A DNA stretch of 17,114 nucleotides from CATJXY01 sp964623925 (GCA_964623925.1 CAZUVT010000029.1:1-17114), one strand, 5' to 3'. Positions 1 through 6,541 are shown, counted from the stretch's first letter. Translations and numbers: made by a program. Notes: generated by a model not told the origin, from the letters alone.

Positions 1-2
1 GC

Positions 3-128
3 AATTATAGTCTTTATCTATTTTTGGGACTTATTTTAATTAGACGTAAATTTCCTAAAAATTTACCAAGACATTTAAAAAAGTCAATCAATGTGGGCTT
101 GCAGGTGGATCGTATCTGTATAATTTAG
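3..128 (+). CDS. Possible C-terminal end of an upstream protein (partial)
   Basis: Reading frame 3 is open from the window edge to a TAG at 126-128, giving about 41 residues. They include a hydrophobic stretch followed by basic residues (LFLGLILIRRKFPK) and then a polar tail. That pattern fits the end of a membrane protein whose last helix faces a basic cytoplasmic tail. The family is not recognisable from this fragment. The open frame is short enough to occur by chance in AT-rich DNA, so it is offered only as a candidate. Confidence 0.3.
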   Translation, partial: NYSLYLFLGLILIRRKFPKNLPRHLKKSINVGLQVDRICII

Positions 129-137
129 AGCTTTACA

Positions 138-146
138 TGATATAAT
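138..146 (+). promoter_or_regulatory. Extended -10 promoter candidate for the small peptide ORF
   Basis: TGATATAAT is a perfect extended -10 element (TGN-TATAAT). No good -35 box is visible at 16-18 bp, which extended -10 promoters tolerate. Transcription would start inside the left arm of the 19-bp inverted repeat and run into the 35-codon ORF at 205. This is inference from sequence only. Confidence 0.4.
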
Positions 147-162
147 TCCCGCAAAACGAGAA
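144..162. repeat. Left arm of a perfect 19-bp inverted repeat
   Basis: AATTCCCGCAAAACGAGAA is the exact reverse complement of 314-332. The two arms enclose 151 bp that contain the 35-codon ORF. Each arm is also a small imperfect palindrome, TTCTCG-loop-CGGGAA, with one G-U wobble when read on the strand where it ends in GGGAATT. Relatives of this element lie at 4637-4681, 6464-6511 and perhaps 16426-16442. Confidence 0.7.
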
Positions 163-204
163 TCTGTATGTCAGTAAAGTGATTTGATAAAAAGGAAATG
201 TTAC

Positions 205-312
205 ATGAGATTAATGAAATATTTTTTAATACTTATTCTCTCTTTTATAAGTGATTTAGGATCAGCAATAATGTTTTTCTTGATGGATTCAAAAGAAAAA
301 AGATATTTATAA
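205..312 (+). CDS. Small hydrophobic peptide, 35 aa, unknown
   Basis: ATG at 205 follows an AAAGGAA ribosome binding site (191-197) at 7-nt spacing. The frame runs 35 codons to TAA at 310-312, one base before a hairpin. The peptide has a short basic N-terminus (MRLMKY), one membrane-length hydrophobic core (about residues 6-27) and a charged tail (DSKEKRYL). It has no Cys and no obvious leader-cleavage motif. Its size and shape resemble single-span small membrane peptides, including Fst-like type I toxins, but no sequence match is claimed. An extended -10 lies upstream and a terminator-like hairpin lies immediately downstream, so it looks like a self-contained unit. It could be a toxin-like peptide, a transporter-associated peptide, a signal precursor, or a chance ORF. 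Confidence 0.45.
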   Translation: MRLMKYFLILILSFISDLGSAIMFFLMDSKEKRYL

Positions 313-313
313 T

Positions 314-332
314 TTCTCGTTTTGCGGGAATT
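314..332 (+). terminator. Hairpin after the peptide ORF; right arm of the 19-bp inverted repeat
   Basis: TTCTCG-TTTTG-CGGGAA forms a 6-bp stem with one G-U pair, followed by TTTG. It begins just after the stop codon of the 35-codon ORF, which suits a weak terminator. The same 19 bp in inverse orientation lie at 144-162. It also begins the ~115-bp module repeated at 4663-4775. Confidence 0.45.
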
Positions 333-358
333 TGTATATGATCCAGTTGGTTTATCTG

Positions 359-426
359 CAATTCGAACTATAAAATCATACAATTCGCACCTATAAAACA
401 AAAATTAAGACAAAAATTGTTATAAT
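359..426 (+). promoter_or_regulatory. LytTR-type direct-repeat operator and promoter, operon A
   Basis: CAATTCGAAC at 359 and CAATTCGCAC at 381 are direct repeats with 22-bp periodicity, followed by TATAAT at 421-426. No recognisable -35 is present at 17 bp, which fits an activator-dependent promoter. Regulators with LytTR DNA-binding domains (AgrA, ComE, PlnC types) bind two ~9-bp direct repeats about 12 bp apart, with the second lying some 30 bp upstream of the -10. That geometry is met here and again at 4708-4775. The assignment of the regulator family is inference. No such regulator is encoded in the window. Confidence 0.6.
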
Positions 427-557
427 GATGATGTTGGATCGATCTAAAATTGAAGAGATGGAGTGTGGTAGTAAAAAAATTAGAGAAGTCACATTTAAAT
501 AAAGATTAAATTAAAAAACGCAATCTAAAAGAAAAAAATTATTAAAAAGGAGGATTT

Positions 558-1010
558 ATGCGTAAAATTATTTGTACAATTTTATCAATTTTTACAGTTT
601 TTTCATTCATGTTTACTTCATTCATTCCAGTTTATGCAGAAGAGGAACCTTCAGATGAAACGGTTGTACCTTACTATTCTACAATTACAGTGCCTGTAGA
701 TTATGCATATTCTTATCCAGAGTCAGGAAAGACAGGTACATTTTATGTCAAAATTTCATTGAGTGGTTATTTCACGACATACAACAACAAGGTTGATTCT
801 TATTCAATTAATGCTACAGTTGGAATTGATGACAATGGATTAAATTCAGGATATCCACAAAATACAGTAAAGCTAAATAGTTATTCGTATTCCAGCAGAA
901 TTTCAAATGGTTCATTATATACAGATGTAACGGTTAATATGACTGAATACTCTGGAACTTCTGTAGTGAGAACTTTTACAAAAACATATACAATTAAAGT
1001 CTCTGGATAA
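558..1010 (+). CDS. Secreted Tyr/Ser-rich small protein, unknown
   Basis: ATG follows a strong AAGGAGGAT ribosome binding site. Residues 1-27 form a Sec signal peptide (basic MRK, long hydrophobic core, cleavage after VYA). The mature protein is about 123 residues, begins with an acidic EEEPSDE stretch, has 15 tyrosines and no cysteine. Its alternating hydrophobic/polar pattern and Thr/Ser/Val content suggest an all-beta fold. It ends in KVSG, with no sortase motif, lipobox or repeats. It is the first gene of a probable four-gene operon with a permease-ATPase-permease transporter, starting about 130 nt after the LytTR-type promoter. A secreted effector, bacteriocin-like protein or surface ligand linked to that transporter is plausible. 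I do not recognise the family. Confidence 0.85.
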   Translation: MRKIICTILSIFTVFSFMFTSFIPVYAEEEPSDETVVPYYSTITVPVDYAYSYPESGKTGTFYVKISLSGYFTTYNNKVDSYSINATVGIDDNGLNSGYPQNTVKLNSYSYSSRISNGSLYTDVTVNMTEYSGTSVVRTFTKTYTIKVSG

Positions 1011-1072
1011 ATACGAAGTAATAGATTATAATTTTCTTAGGAAACAATGAATCTTATAAAAAGGAGAAATGC

Positions 1073-2533
1073 ATGATCAACAGAATTATTTTGAGCCTAA
1101 AGAATCGCTTTTTTAGAACAATTCTTTTTGTTGTCTTGTTTTTTGTGCTTTCTCTTTTTTTGTGTTCTTCTCTGCTCATTTACAGGTCGTATCATCAATG
1201 CAGAAAAGCAATAGTTTCTACCTTGAATACCCAAGTTGTCATAGTGAATCGTGATTTGTCATGGGAAAAAATATATGAGTCAGAGTCGGTTTCTGAGTTG
1301 AAACAAAAAGTTGAGAGTTATATTCAGATAATGGATGATCTGAGAAATCAAGAGTATGTTAAATATGGAGATATTCATTATAATTTGACTAAGTCCAATT
1401 TTATGACAAGCTGTCATTTGATAGATTTGGGAAATATTGAATGTGTTACGGATTCTTCTGCAAATACAAATTTAGGGTCAGAATATACCGTTGAAAGATT
1501 TAGAGAATTGCTTCAAAAGAAAGAGAATGCAATGACCTATTTAGGAGGAAATATCAAGAGTGTTAAGGAACCGAGATGGACTTTATATTATAAATTCATA
1601 GAAGATTTTGTTCCTGATACCGGCAGTCGCACTTTTACTCAGGAGGAAATTGATTCCGGAGCTTTTGTAGCTATTTTAAATAATAAATACAGTTTTGTGA
1701 ATGAAAATGAAGAAAGACCGATTGAAGTAGGAGATGTGATTCCAATTTCAATTATGATCAGACAGGAACAAGGAATAATCTGTTATGAAACTTATGAATT
1801 TGAAGTTATTGGAATAATACATAGAACGGTCAGCGGAGAGGAGGATTATCCTATCTATATTCCTGAAAAGGCTTGGAGAAAAATAGCCGGGGAATCAGAA
1901 GCGATTGCAAAGGAAAATTTGCCCGGATACTATGATCAATTTATTTCTTTTATTGAAGTAAGTGATGCTTATTTTGAATTGGATTCGTTTGATAATTTGG
2001 AAAATTTTACTAATAAGATTCAGACATACCGGCAAGAATTAAATGGAATCGAATACTATACCAATGTTGATCAGCTTCTGCCATTTGTTAGTGATCTGAA
2101 GCTGATAGAATATCAATTCTTGTTCTTGAGTTTGTTCATCATTCTTGCATCAGTTATTCTATATAGCTTATTGATGTATATGGAACAGATTAACAGAAGA
2201 AAAGAAACGATGATCTTATCTTATTTGGGAGAGAAACAAGGCAGGATCTTAGGTCAGTATTGGATAGAGTATCTGATTTTGGGAATCCTCGGATCGCTTT
2301 TGGCAATATGGGTTCTTTCGATGAATATTCAGCAATTTTTTCCGACCTTTGATGTTGCGGATCTACAAACGATGTCAGATTATTTAAATCCTATTGCGGC
2401 CAATTTTGATGCGGCTATAAGTTTATTTGACTGGGTGAGTTTATTGGGAATGGAAATAGCGATCTTGTCAGGAAGCTTTGTTTTTGCTTCGGTAATCAGC
2501 GCCAAAAAGATAAAGTCAAAGCTGGAAGAGTGA
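1073..2533 (+). CDS. FtsX/MacB-type ABC transporter permease (first subunit)
   Basis: 486 aa, preceded by AAGGAG at 6-nt spacing. The topology is that of the FtsX/MacB/LolE permease superfamily: TM1 at about residues 12-37, a large extracytoplasmic domain (about 40-345), then TM2 (349-370), TM3 (397-417) and TM4 (453-477). Between TM2 and TM3 the sequence ETMILSYLGEKQGRILGQ matches the family's conserved cytoplasmic coupling segment. Only 9 bp separate it from the ATPase gene, and a second permease follows, so the transporter is probably a heterodimer. Members of this superfamily drive mechanotransmission, lipoprotein or peptide export, or antimicrobial-peptide resistance rather than nutrient uptake. 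Linkage to a secreted protein suggests export of, or self-protection against, that product. Confidence 0.88.
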   Translation: MINRIILSLKNRFFRTILFVVLFFVLSLFLCSSLLIYRSYHQCRKAIVSTLNTQVVIVNRDLSWEKIYESESVSELKQKVESYIQIMDDLRNQEYVKYGDIHYNLTKSNFMTSCHLIDLGNIECVTDSSANTNLGSEYTVERFRELLQKKENAMTYLGGNIKSVKEPRWTLYYKFIEDFVPDTGSRTFTQEEIDSGAFVAILNNKYSFVNENEERPIEVGDVIPISIMIRQEQGIICYETYEFEVIGIIHRTVSGEEDYPIYIPEKAWRKIAGESEAIAKENLPGYYDQFISFIEVSDAYFELDSFDNLENFTNKIQTYRQELNGIEYYTNVDQLLPFVSDLKLIEYQFLFLSLFIILASVILYSLLMYMEQINRRKETMILSYLGEKQGRILGQYWIEYLILGILGSLLAIWVLSMNIQQFFPTFDVADLQTMSDYLNPIAANFDAAISLFDWVSLLGMEIAILSGSFVFASVISAKKIKSKLEE

Positions 2534-2542
2534 GGTGAGGTT

Positions 2543-3220
2543 ATGGCAATAGTTGAAATCAGAGAAATGAGTTTCTCTTATACAAATTCAAGTGAAAACA
2601 AACAGATTCTATCCCATGTGAATGCGCAGTTTGAAGAAGGAACATTTAATTGCATTCTGGGTGAGAGCGGTAGTGGAAAGACAACTCTTTTAAACTGTCT
2701 TGCAGGAATCGAGGATGTCAGTGAAGGTGTGATTGAGATTTCAGGAAAAATCATGAATCGTAAGGAAGCGGAAGCTCTTCGCAGAACAGAAGTATCTATG
2801 ATCTTTCAAAGTTATAATCTCATTCCGTATATGAGCGCAGTTGAGAATATCTTAGTTGCAATGGATATCAGTGAGAAGGTATCAACATCCGATCGCCGGA
2901 TTGCGGTTCAGCTTCTTCACAATCTAAAATTAGAAGGAGACAAGATTTATCGCAAAGTAACAACACTTTCCGGCGGAGAACAGCAGCGTGTGGCGATTGC
3001 CAGAGCGATCGCATCCCAATCAAAAGTGATCCTGGCAGATGAACCTACCGGAAATCTTGATCGCAAGACTTCGGATGTAATCGTAGAATTACTCATGATG
3101 CTTGCCCATGAATATGATAAATGCGTGATTGTCGTAACTCACGATACAAAAGTTGCTTCCTTGGCCGATCATGTATTTTATATGGACCCGGATCAAATGA
3201 AATTGGTGAAAACAAAATGA
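2543..3220 (+). CDS. ABC transporter ATP-binding protein, LolD/MacB family
   Basis: 225 aa, the usual length for a stand-alone ATPase of this group. Visible motifs: Walker A GESGSGKTT (residues 40-48), Q-loop FQSYN (Q89), signature LSGGEQQR (142-149), Walker B VILADEPT with catalytic E167, and switch His200 in VTHD. The segment around YNLIPYMSAVENIL is typical of the LolD/MacB group that pairs with FtsX-like permeases. The ribosome binding site GAGGTGAGG overlaps the stop of the first permease. The stop of this gene overlaps the start of the second permease as ATGA, so the three are translationally coupled. All catalytic residues are present, so it is expected to be active. Confidence 0.95.
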   Translation: MAIVEIREMSFSYTNSSENKQILSHVNAQFEEGTFNCILGESGSGKTTLLNCLAGIEDVSEGVIEISGKIMNRKEAEALRRTEVSMIFQSYNLIPYMSAVENILVAMDISEKVSTSDRRIAVQLLHNLKLEGDKIYRKVTTLSGGEQQRVAIARAIASQSKVILADEPTGNLDRKTSDVIVELLMMLAHEYDKCVIVVTHDTKVASLADHVFYMDPDQMKLVKTK

Positions 3221-4557
3221 AGGGCATTACAAGAAGATTAAAGAGTGCATTGCTGAATCGTCCCAAACAGAATGTTCTGATCTTGGCATTTGGATTTGTT
3301 TTGGGATGCTTGCTTATGACTTTCGGGCAATTAGATTCCATTTTAAATTATTCGTTGAATCAGATGAAGGATAAATTAGAAATAAAAATAAATTTATCCT
3401 GTGAGAGGGCAGTATATTATTCTTCAGAATATTTAACTTATTTACAAGAAACTGTAAAAAGAAATGAACAGGATCCTGCAGTGAAACAGGTCAATCAGAA
3501 AATGCTTCTTACATATATTGTTGATCGGGATGAGGACAGCTATACATCGGGAGATATTTTAGCCATTTCCAACGATTCTTATTTAGAAGAATATGGAATC
3601 AATCTTCTCTATGGAAGATTTTTTGATGATTCAGATTATCAGGGATCTTCTCATACGATTTTGGTTGCGGATCATACCGGATATACAATTGGTGATATTC
3701 TCGATTTTGAATTGGGTGGTGAAATGGTTCAATTTGAGGTGATCGGGCGATATCAGAAATATGACGCGAATTATGATTTCAGTATGAATGACAGCGTATT
3801 TCACAGAGCCTATGATTATATTATTCCGTTTTCCTGTGCATTGGATATTTTAGAAGATGAAATCGAAGTTGGAAAAGCTAATGCAACGATGGATGATATT
3901 GAGATCATTTTAAATGATTCTTTGGAGTTTCAAAGGATCTATCGGGAAAATCGCGAGGTTTGCGGAAAAATAAATGAAGGGCTTTCTTTAGGAATTTCGA
4001 AGACTCCTCATGATTTTTGTGTTTTAACCTCGAACATGAATGATGTGGAAACAACTTTAAAACCGATTCGCAACTTAAAAAAATTGGTTTCCTATGTGAT
4101 TTTGACGATGAGCATACTGACCTATTCTATTTTTAATTTAATTATGGTTCTGTTTATGAGGAAAAGAAAAAAAGAGATTGCCATTTTAATGAGTTTGGGA
4201 GAGTCAAAGATCAATTTATTTTTGCAATTTATTATTGAAACGCTGATTCTGTGTCTGATAGGCAGTATGATTGCAGCTATCTTTAGTTTTCTTTTAACAC
4301 CGCAGATGATCCGGGTGATGATTGATGCGAATTTATCTTATCAGAAAGAGTTAAGCAGAATTGGTCATGTGTTGAAAAATTTTGATTTTGAAAGCCAGAA
4401 ACAATTGCTTATAGGGGCATATCAAAGCCAATCCAAAATTCGCTCCATCTTGTATTCTGGTGGTATTATCTGTACGTTGGGATCAGGCACAGTAGCAGTC
4501 ATAATGGGAATCTTGACCAATTTGAATCCAAGAAAGTTATATCAAAGGGAAGAGTAA
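3217..4557 (+). CDS. FtsX/MacB-type ABC transporter permease (second subunit)
   Basis: The start chosen is the ATG at 3217, which overlaps the ATPase stop (ATGA). An in-frame start further upstream would lie inside the ATPase gene. It encodes 446 aa with TM1 at about residues 19-37, an extracytoplasmic domain (about 40-285), TM2 (291-314), TM3 (336-361) and TM4 (415-434). The KKEIAILMSLGESKINLFLQF segment after TM2 is the conserved FtsX coupling region, and NPRKLYQREE at the end is the usual cytoplasmic tail. It is diverged from the first permease but shares its plan, which supports a heterodimeric transporter with the ATPase between the two genes. It is probably the last gene of operon A: the next 80 bp hold no gene, then hairpins appear. 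Confidence 0.88.
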   Translation: MKGITRRLKSALLNRPKQNVLILAFGFVLGCLLMTFGQLDSILNYSLNQMKDKLEIKINLSCERAVYYSSEYLTYLQETVKRNEQDPAVKQVNQKMLLTYIVDRDEDSYTSGDILAISNDSYLEEYGINLLYGRFFDDSDYQGSSHTILVADHTGYTIGDILDFELGGEMVQFEVIGRYQKYDANYDFSMNDSVFHRAYDYIIPFSCALDILEDEIEVGKANATMDDIEIILNDSLEFQRIYRENREVCGKINEGLSLGISKTPHDFCVLTSNMNDVETTLKPIRNLKKLVSYVILTMSILTYSIFNLIMVLFMRKRKKEIAILMSLGESKINLFLQFIIETLILCLIGSMIAAIFSFLLTPQMIRVMIDANLSYQKELSRIGHVLKNFDFESQKQLLIGAYQSQSKIRSILYSGGIICTLGSGTVAVIMGILTNLNPRKLYQREE

Positions 4558-4636
4558 TATTGAAAGATTAAAAGGCCTAAATTTATCTATGTGAGAAATA
4601 AAATCAGTAAGACATTATTTCATGTAAACACAATTA

Positions 4637-4681
4637 TTCTCGTAAATCGAGAAATCTTAAAATTCTCATTTTTCGGGAATT
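4637..4681 (+). terminator. Tandem hairpins after operon A
   Basis: The first is a perfect stem, TTCTCG-TAAAT-CGAGAA (4637-4653). The second is AATTCTC-ATTTTTC-GGGAATT (4661-4681), with one G-U pair, followed by TTCTAT. The same pair of hairpins with similar spacing follows operon B at 6464-6511. Position after the last gene suggests termination or mRNA 3'-end protection. The second hairpin also starts copy 2 of the promoter module. Confidence 0.45.
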
Positions 4682-4775
4682 TCTATATAATCAAGTCAAA
4701 TCATCTGCAATTCGAACCCTAAAATCATACAATTCGAACCTAAGCTATAGACAAAAAAGAGATTATTGTTATAAT
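4663..4775 (+). repeat. Duplicated promoter module, copy 2
   Basis: Counterpart of 314-426, with all four internal landmarks (hairpin, CAATTCG, CAATTCG, TATAAT) at identical offsets. The bases between landmarks are partly diverged, so selection seems to hold the spacing and the core motifs. The 4558-4816 gap consists of the hairpins and this module; no gene is seen in it. Confidence 0.75.
4708..4775 (+). promoter_or_regulatory. LytTR-type direct-repeat operator and promoter, operon B
   Basis: CAATTCGAACC occurs at 4708 and again at 4730 (22-bp period), better matched to each other than in copy 1. TATAAT at 4770-4775 lies 40 bp after the start of the second repeat. TAGACA at 4748 is a possible weak -35 at 16-bp spacing. 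The arrangement matches promoters activated by LytTR-domain response regulators and is shared with operon A, implying co-regulation. Confidence 0.6.
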
Positions 4776-4816
4776 GCAAGTATCAGATCGGTTTGAAAGA
4801 AGAAAGGAAAAGAAAA

Positions 4817-5653
4817 ATGATAAGAAAAGTCATAAATTTTGTATTAGTAGTTTTAATCATTTTAGGTGGATTATTACCAACAAAAGTGTATGCTGAAGAA
4901 TCCAATATTGGTTATGTGAATAAATCTGATGATGAAAATGTGATACAACTTTTAAACAAGATTCCTGTTTCACAAGAAAACCCAATGCCTTCAAATGGAA
5001 GCAGAATATCTATTGATTCGTGGATTGAAGAAACAAAAAATTATTTGGAGAATTTTCATCAAAAAAGAATCGTAAAAATTGCTGAAACAGATGATGAAAT
5101 AATTTTTGAATTTGAAATCATTGAGGGTCTTATTGATCAAGAACAAATTTATAGCGTTTCATATTCTAAAATCACTTCACGAGCACTAAGTACAAAAATT
5201 GAGGTATATACAGAAGATACAGGATTTAACGAAGTAAAAACTTTACAAGCTCAAACATGGTCCATTGCTTCAAATGTTATTGTCGGATTAGCAGGGTTAC
5301 CTAATTTATTTACAGGAATTATCTCAATGATTACAGGTCTTGCGATATCAAATCTAGAAATGTGTACAACATTTATAGATAAAATTCACAGATTTATAAG
5401 AACATATAGAAAAGTTGCATTTGTTTATGAGTTGAATTGGACTCCTCGATGCATTATTGAAAAAAGGGATTATTATTATGATCATTATTTCTCTTATGTT
5501 GGTGCAGATAAAAAGCCTCATAGTATTACAACCGACTATGCATTTGCAACAAGCGAAACAAAGCCACACTATGATGATGACTCCTGGATGAAAAATAAAG
5601 CATTAGAAATGCAAGCACAAAATAATGTTTATACGGATGGATACGGTTATTAA
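4817..5653 (+). CDS. Secreted protein with internal hydrophobic segment, unknown
   Basis: The start is taken at ATG 4817, after AGAAAGGAAAAG; an in-frame TTG at 4793 has no ribosome binding site. The product is 278 aa. Residues 1-26 form a signal peptide ending VYA/EES, very like that of the operon A protein. The region 27-148 is polar, with a W/E/K-rich segment. Residues 149-180 form a long hydrophobic, glycine-containing stretch (IASNVIVGLAGLPNLFTG is part of it) able to span or insert into a membrane. A basic, aromatic C-terminal part follows with C183 and C212, possibly a disulfide, and a YDHYFSY patch. A secreted polypeptide that inserts into membranes is conceivable; a membrane-anchored surface protein is the alternative. 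No family is recognised. Confidence 0.85.
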   Translation: MIRKVINFVLVVLIILGGLLPTKVYAEESNIGYVNKSDDENVIQLLNKIPVSQENPMPSNGSRISIDSWIEETKNYLENFHQKRIVKIAETDDEIIFEFEIIEGLIDQEQIYSVSYSKITSRALSTKIEVYTEDTGFNEVKTLQAQTWSIASNVIVGLAGLPNLFTGIISMITGLAISNLEMCTTFIDKIHRFIRTYRKVAFVYELNWTPRCIIEKRDYYYDHYFSYVGADKKPHSITTDYAFATSETKPHYDDDSWMKNKALEMQAQNNVYTDGYGY

Positions 5654-6434
5654 AAAAATAATTGCTTTATCTCTATTCATGCTCCTGCTTGGATGCTCTT
5701 CAAGTAGGAGCGTTGTTGGTAGAGAAGAATATGTTGCCAATCATCCGGATTCCAATCTTGATCTTTTTGAGAAACTAGTTGGAAATGAATATGTACATAC
5801 CAAATATTTTGATATATCACTGATTAAAATGAATGTATATCCAACTAATCAAAACATCGTTAAAAGACTCTATGGTTACCAATCCCAGAAATCCAAAGTT
5901 TATTTGATTGAAATGTTTTTTGCAATCTGTCCTAATATGTATGAGGAGTCTGAAACAAAAGATATTATGATTGAGTTTTCATTTGACCACCATTTTGATG
6001 CCACCCATGAATCTCATAATACATTTTTATTGGCTCCTTATGAACCTTTGCTCATGTGCTTTGATACAAAAGAAATCCAGGTTGAGGATCCTCCTGTTTT
6101 AGGATTTGATTTAGTTTCTCCAAAAGGTTATCTTGAGTTTTCCGATTCAGAAAATGAAATCGTTATGGCCTATTGGCGAAGGAGAACGGTTTTTATTGGA
6201 ATTAAAAATGAAGAAGATATTGAAGAAATGCTGCCCTTGATCTTTAAAAATAACTTTTATCTCTCTTTAGGGTTTGGTGGAAAGTTAAAAAGGAAATATG
6301 TTTTGAATTATCCTTTTGAAATCAACTTTAAAGATTCAATAAAAGGCACGACACTTGATGAGATCAATGAAAAAGAAGTCAATATCTTTACCGGGAATTT
6401 CTGGTTACTTGAAGAAAAAGATTTAAATCATTAA
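5637..6434 (+). CDS. Lipoprotein, unknown, overlapping the secreted protein gene
   Basis: The start is uncertain: ATG 5637 gives a compact lipoprotein signal (MDTVIKK then a hydrophobic core), and ATG 5625 adds four residues. Neither has a clear ribosome binding site, so translation is probably coupled to the upstream gene, whose stop is at 5651-5653. The lipobox is LLLGC, with the lipidated cysteine at residue 20 counted from 5637. The mature part (about 246 aa) is Ser-rich at first, then mixed alpha/beta, with no recognisable catalytic motif. The overlap ties it to the membrane-active-looking secreted protein. An immunity or receptor lipoprotein is a reasonable guess, unsupported by homology. 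Hairpins at 6464-6511 follow about 30 bp after its stop. Confidence 0.82.
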   Translation: MDTVIKKIIALSLFMLLLGCSSSRSVVGREEYVANHPDSNLDLFEKLVGNEYVHTKYFDISLIKMNVYPTNQNIVKRLYGYQSQKSKVYLIEMFFAICPNMYEESETKDIMIEFSFDHHFDATHESHNTFLLAPYEPLLMCFDTKEIQVEDPPVLGFDLVSPKGYLEFSDSENEIVMAYWRRRTVFIGIKNEEDIEEMLPLIFKNNFYLSLGFGGKLKRKYVLNYPFEINFKDSIKGTTLDEINEKEVNIFTGNFWLLEEKDLNH

Positions 6435-6463
6435 AAACGTATTGTTCTTTGCCGTTCTATAAG

Positions 6464-6512
6464 ATTCTCAGAAAATGAGATTTTTAAAAATTCTCGTTTT
6501 GTGGGAATTTTA
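6464..6512 (+). terminator. Tandem hairpins after operon B
   Basis: ATTCTCA-GAAAA-TGAGA followed by TTTTT (6464-6485) reads as a simple intrinsic terminator. It is followed by AAAATTCTC-GTTTTGT-GGGAATTTT (6487-6511), a 9-bp stem with one G-U pair and a U-rich tail. The layout duplicates that after operon A. This third copy is not followed by the CAATTCG repeats. Confidence 0.55.
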
Positions 6513-6541
6513 GTTATTTAATATTTAAAAACCAATATGTA

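Larger units (their letters stand above)
314..426 (+). repeat. Duplicated promoter module, copy 1
   Basis: This stretch matches 4663-4775 in sequence and layout. Both have a TTCTC hairpin, then 45 bp from its start to the first CAATTCG, a second CAATTCG 22 bp later, and TATAAT 40 bp after that. Identical spacings at two loci 4.35 kb apart indicate a duplicated regulatory cassette rather than chance. The 313-557 gap contains this module plus an A-rich leader of about 125 nt with no convincing gene. Confidence 0.75.

Noticed and set aside
144..332. The inverted-repeat unit as a MITE-type insertion
   Set aside because: No matching target-site duplication is visible directly outside the arms, and each arm is itself a hairpin related to terminator-like elements nearby. 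Kept only as an alternative in the finding.
201..401. 66-codon open frame on the minus strand across the peptide ORF and promoter module
   Set aside because: It runs through the hairpin and the CAATTCG repeats, which explain the sequence better. The composition is not protein-like and no initiation site is seen.
431..505. Possible 24-codon leader ORF (MLDRSKIEEMECG...) in the operon A leader
   Set aside because: Its ATG lies 5 nt after the -10 box, at or before the expected transcription start, and the reading has no ribosome binding site. A functional leader peptide cannot be supported.
3093..3341. 82-codon minus-strand frame across the ATPase/permease junction
   Set aside because: It is antisense to two well-supported overlapping genes and has no signals of its own.
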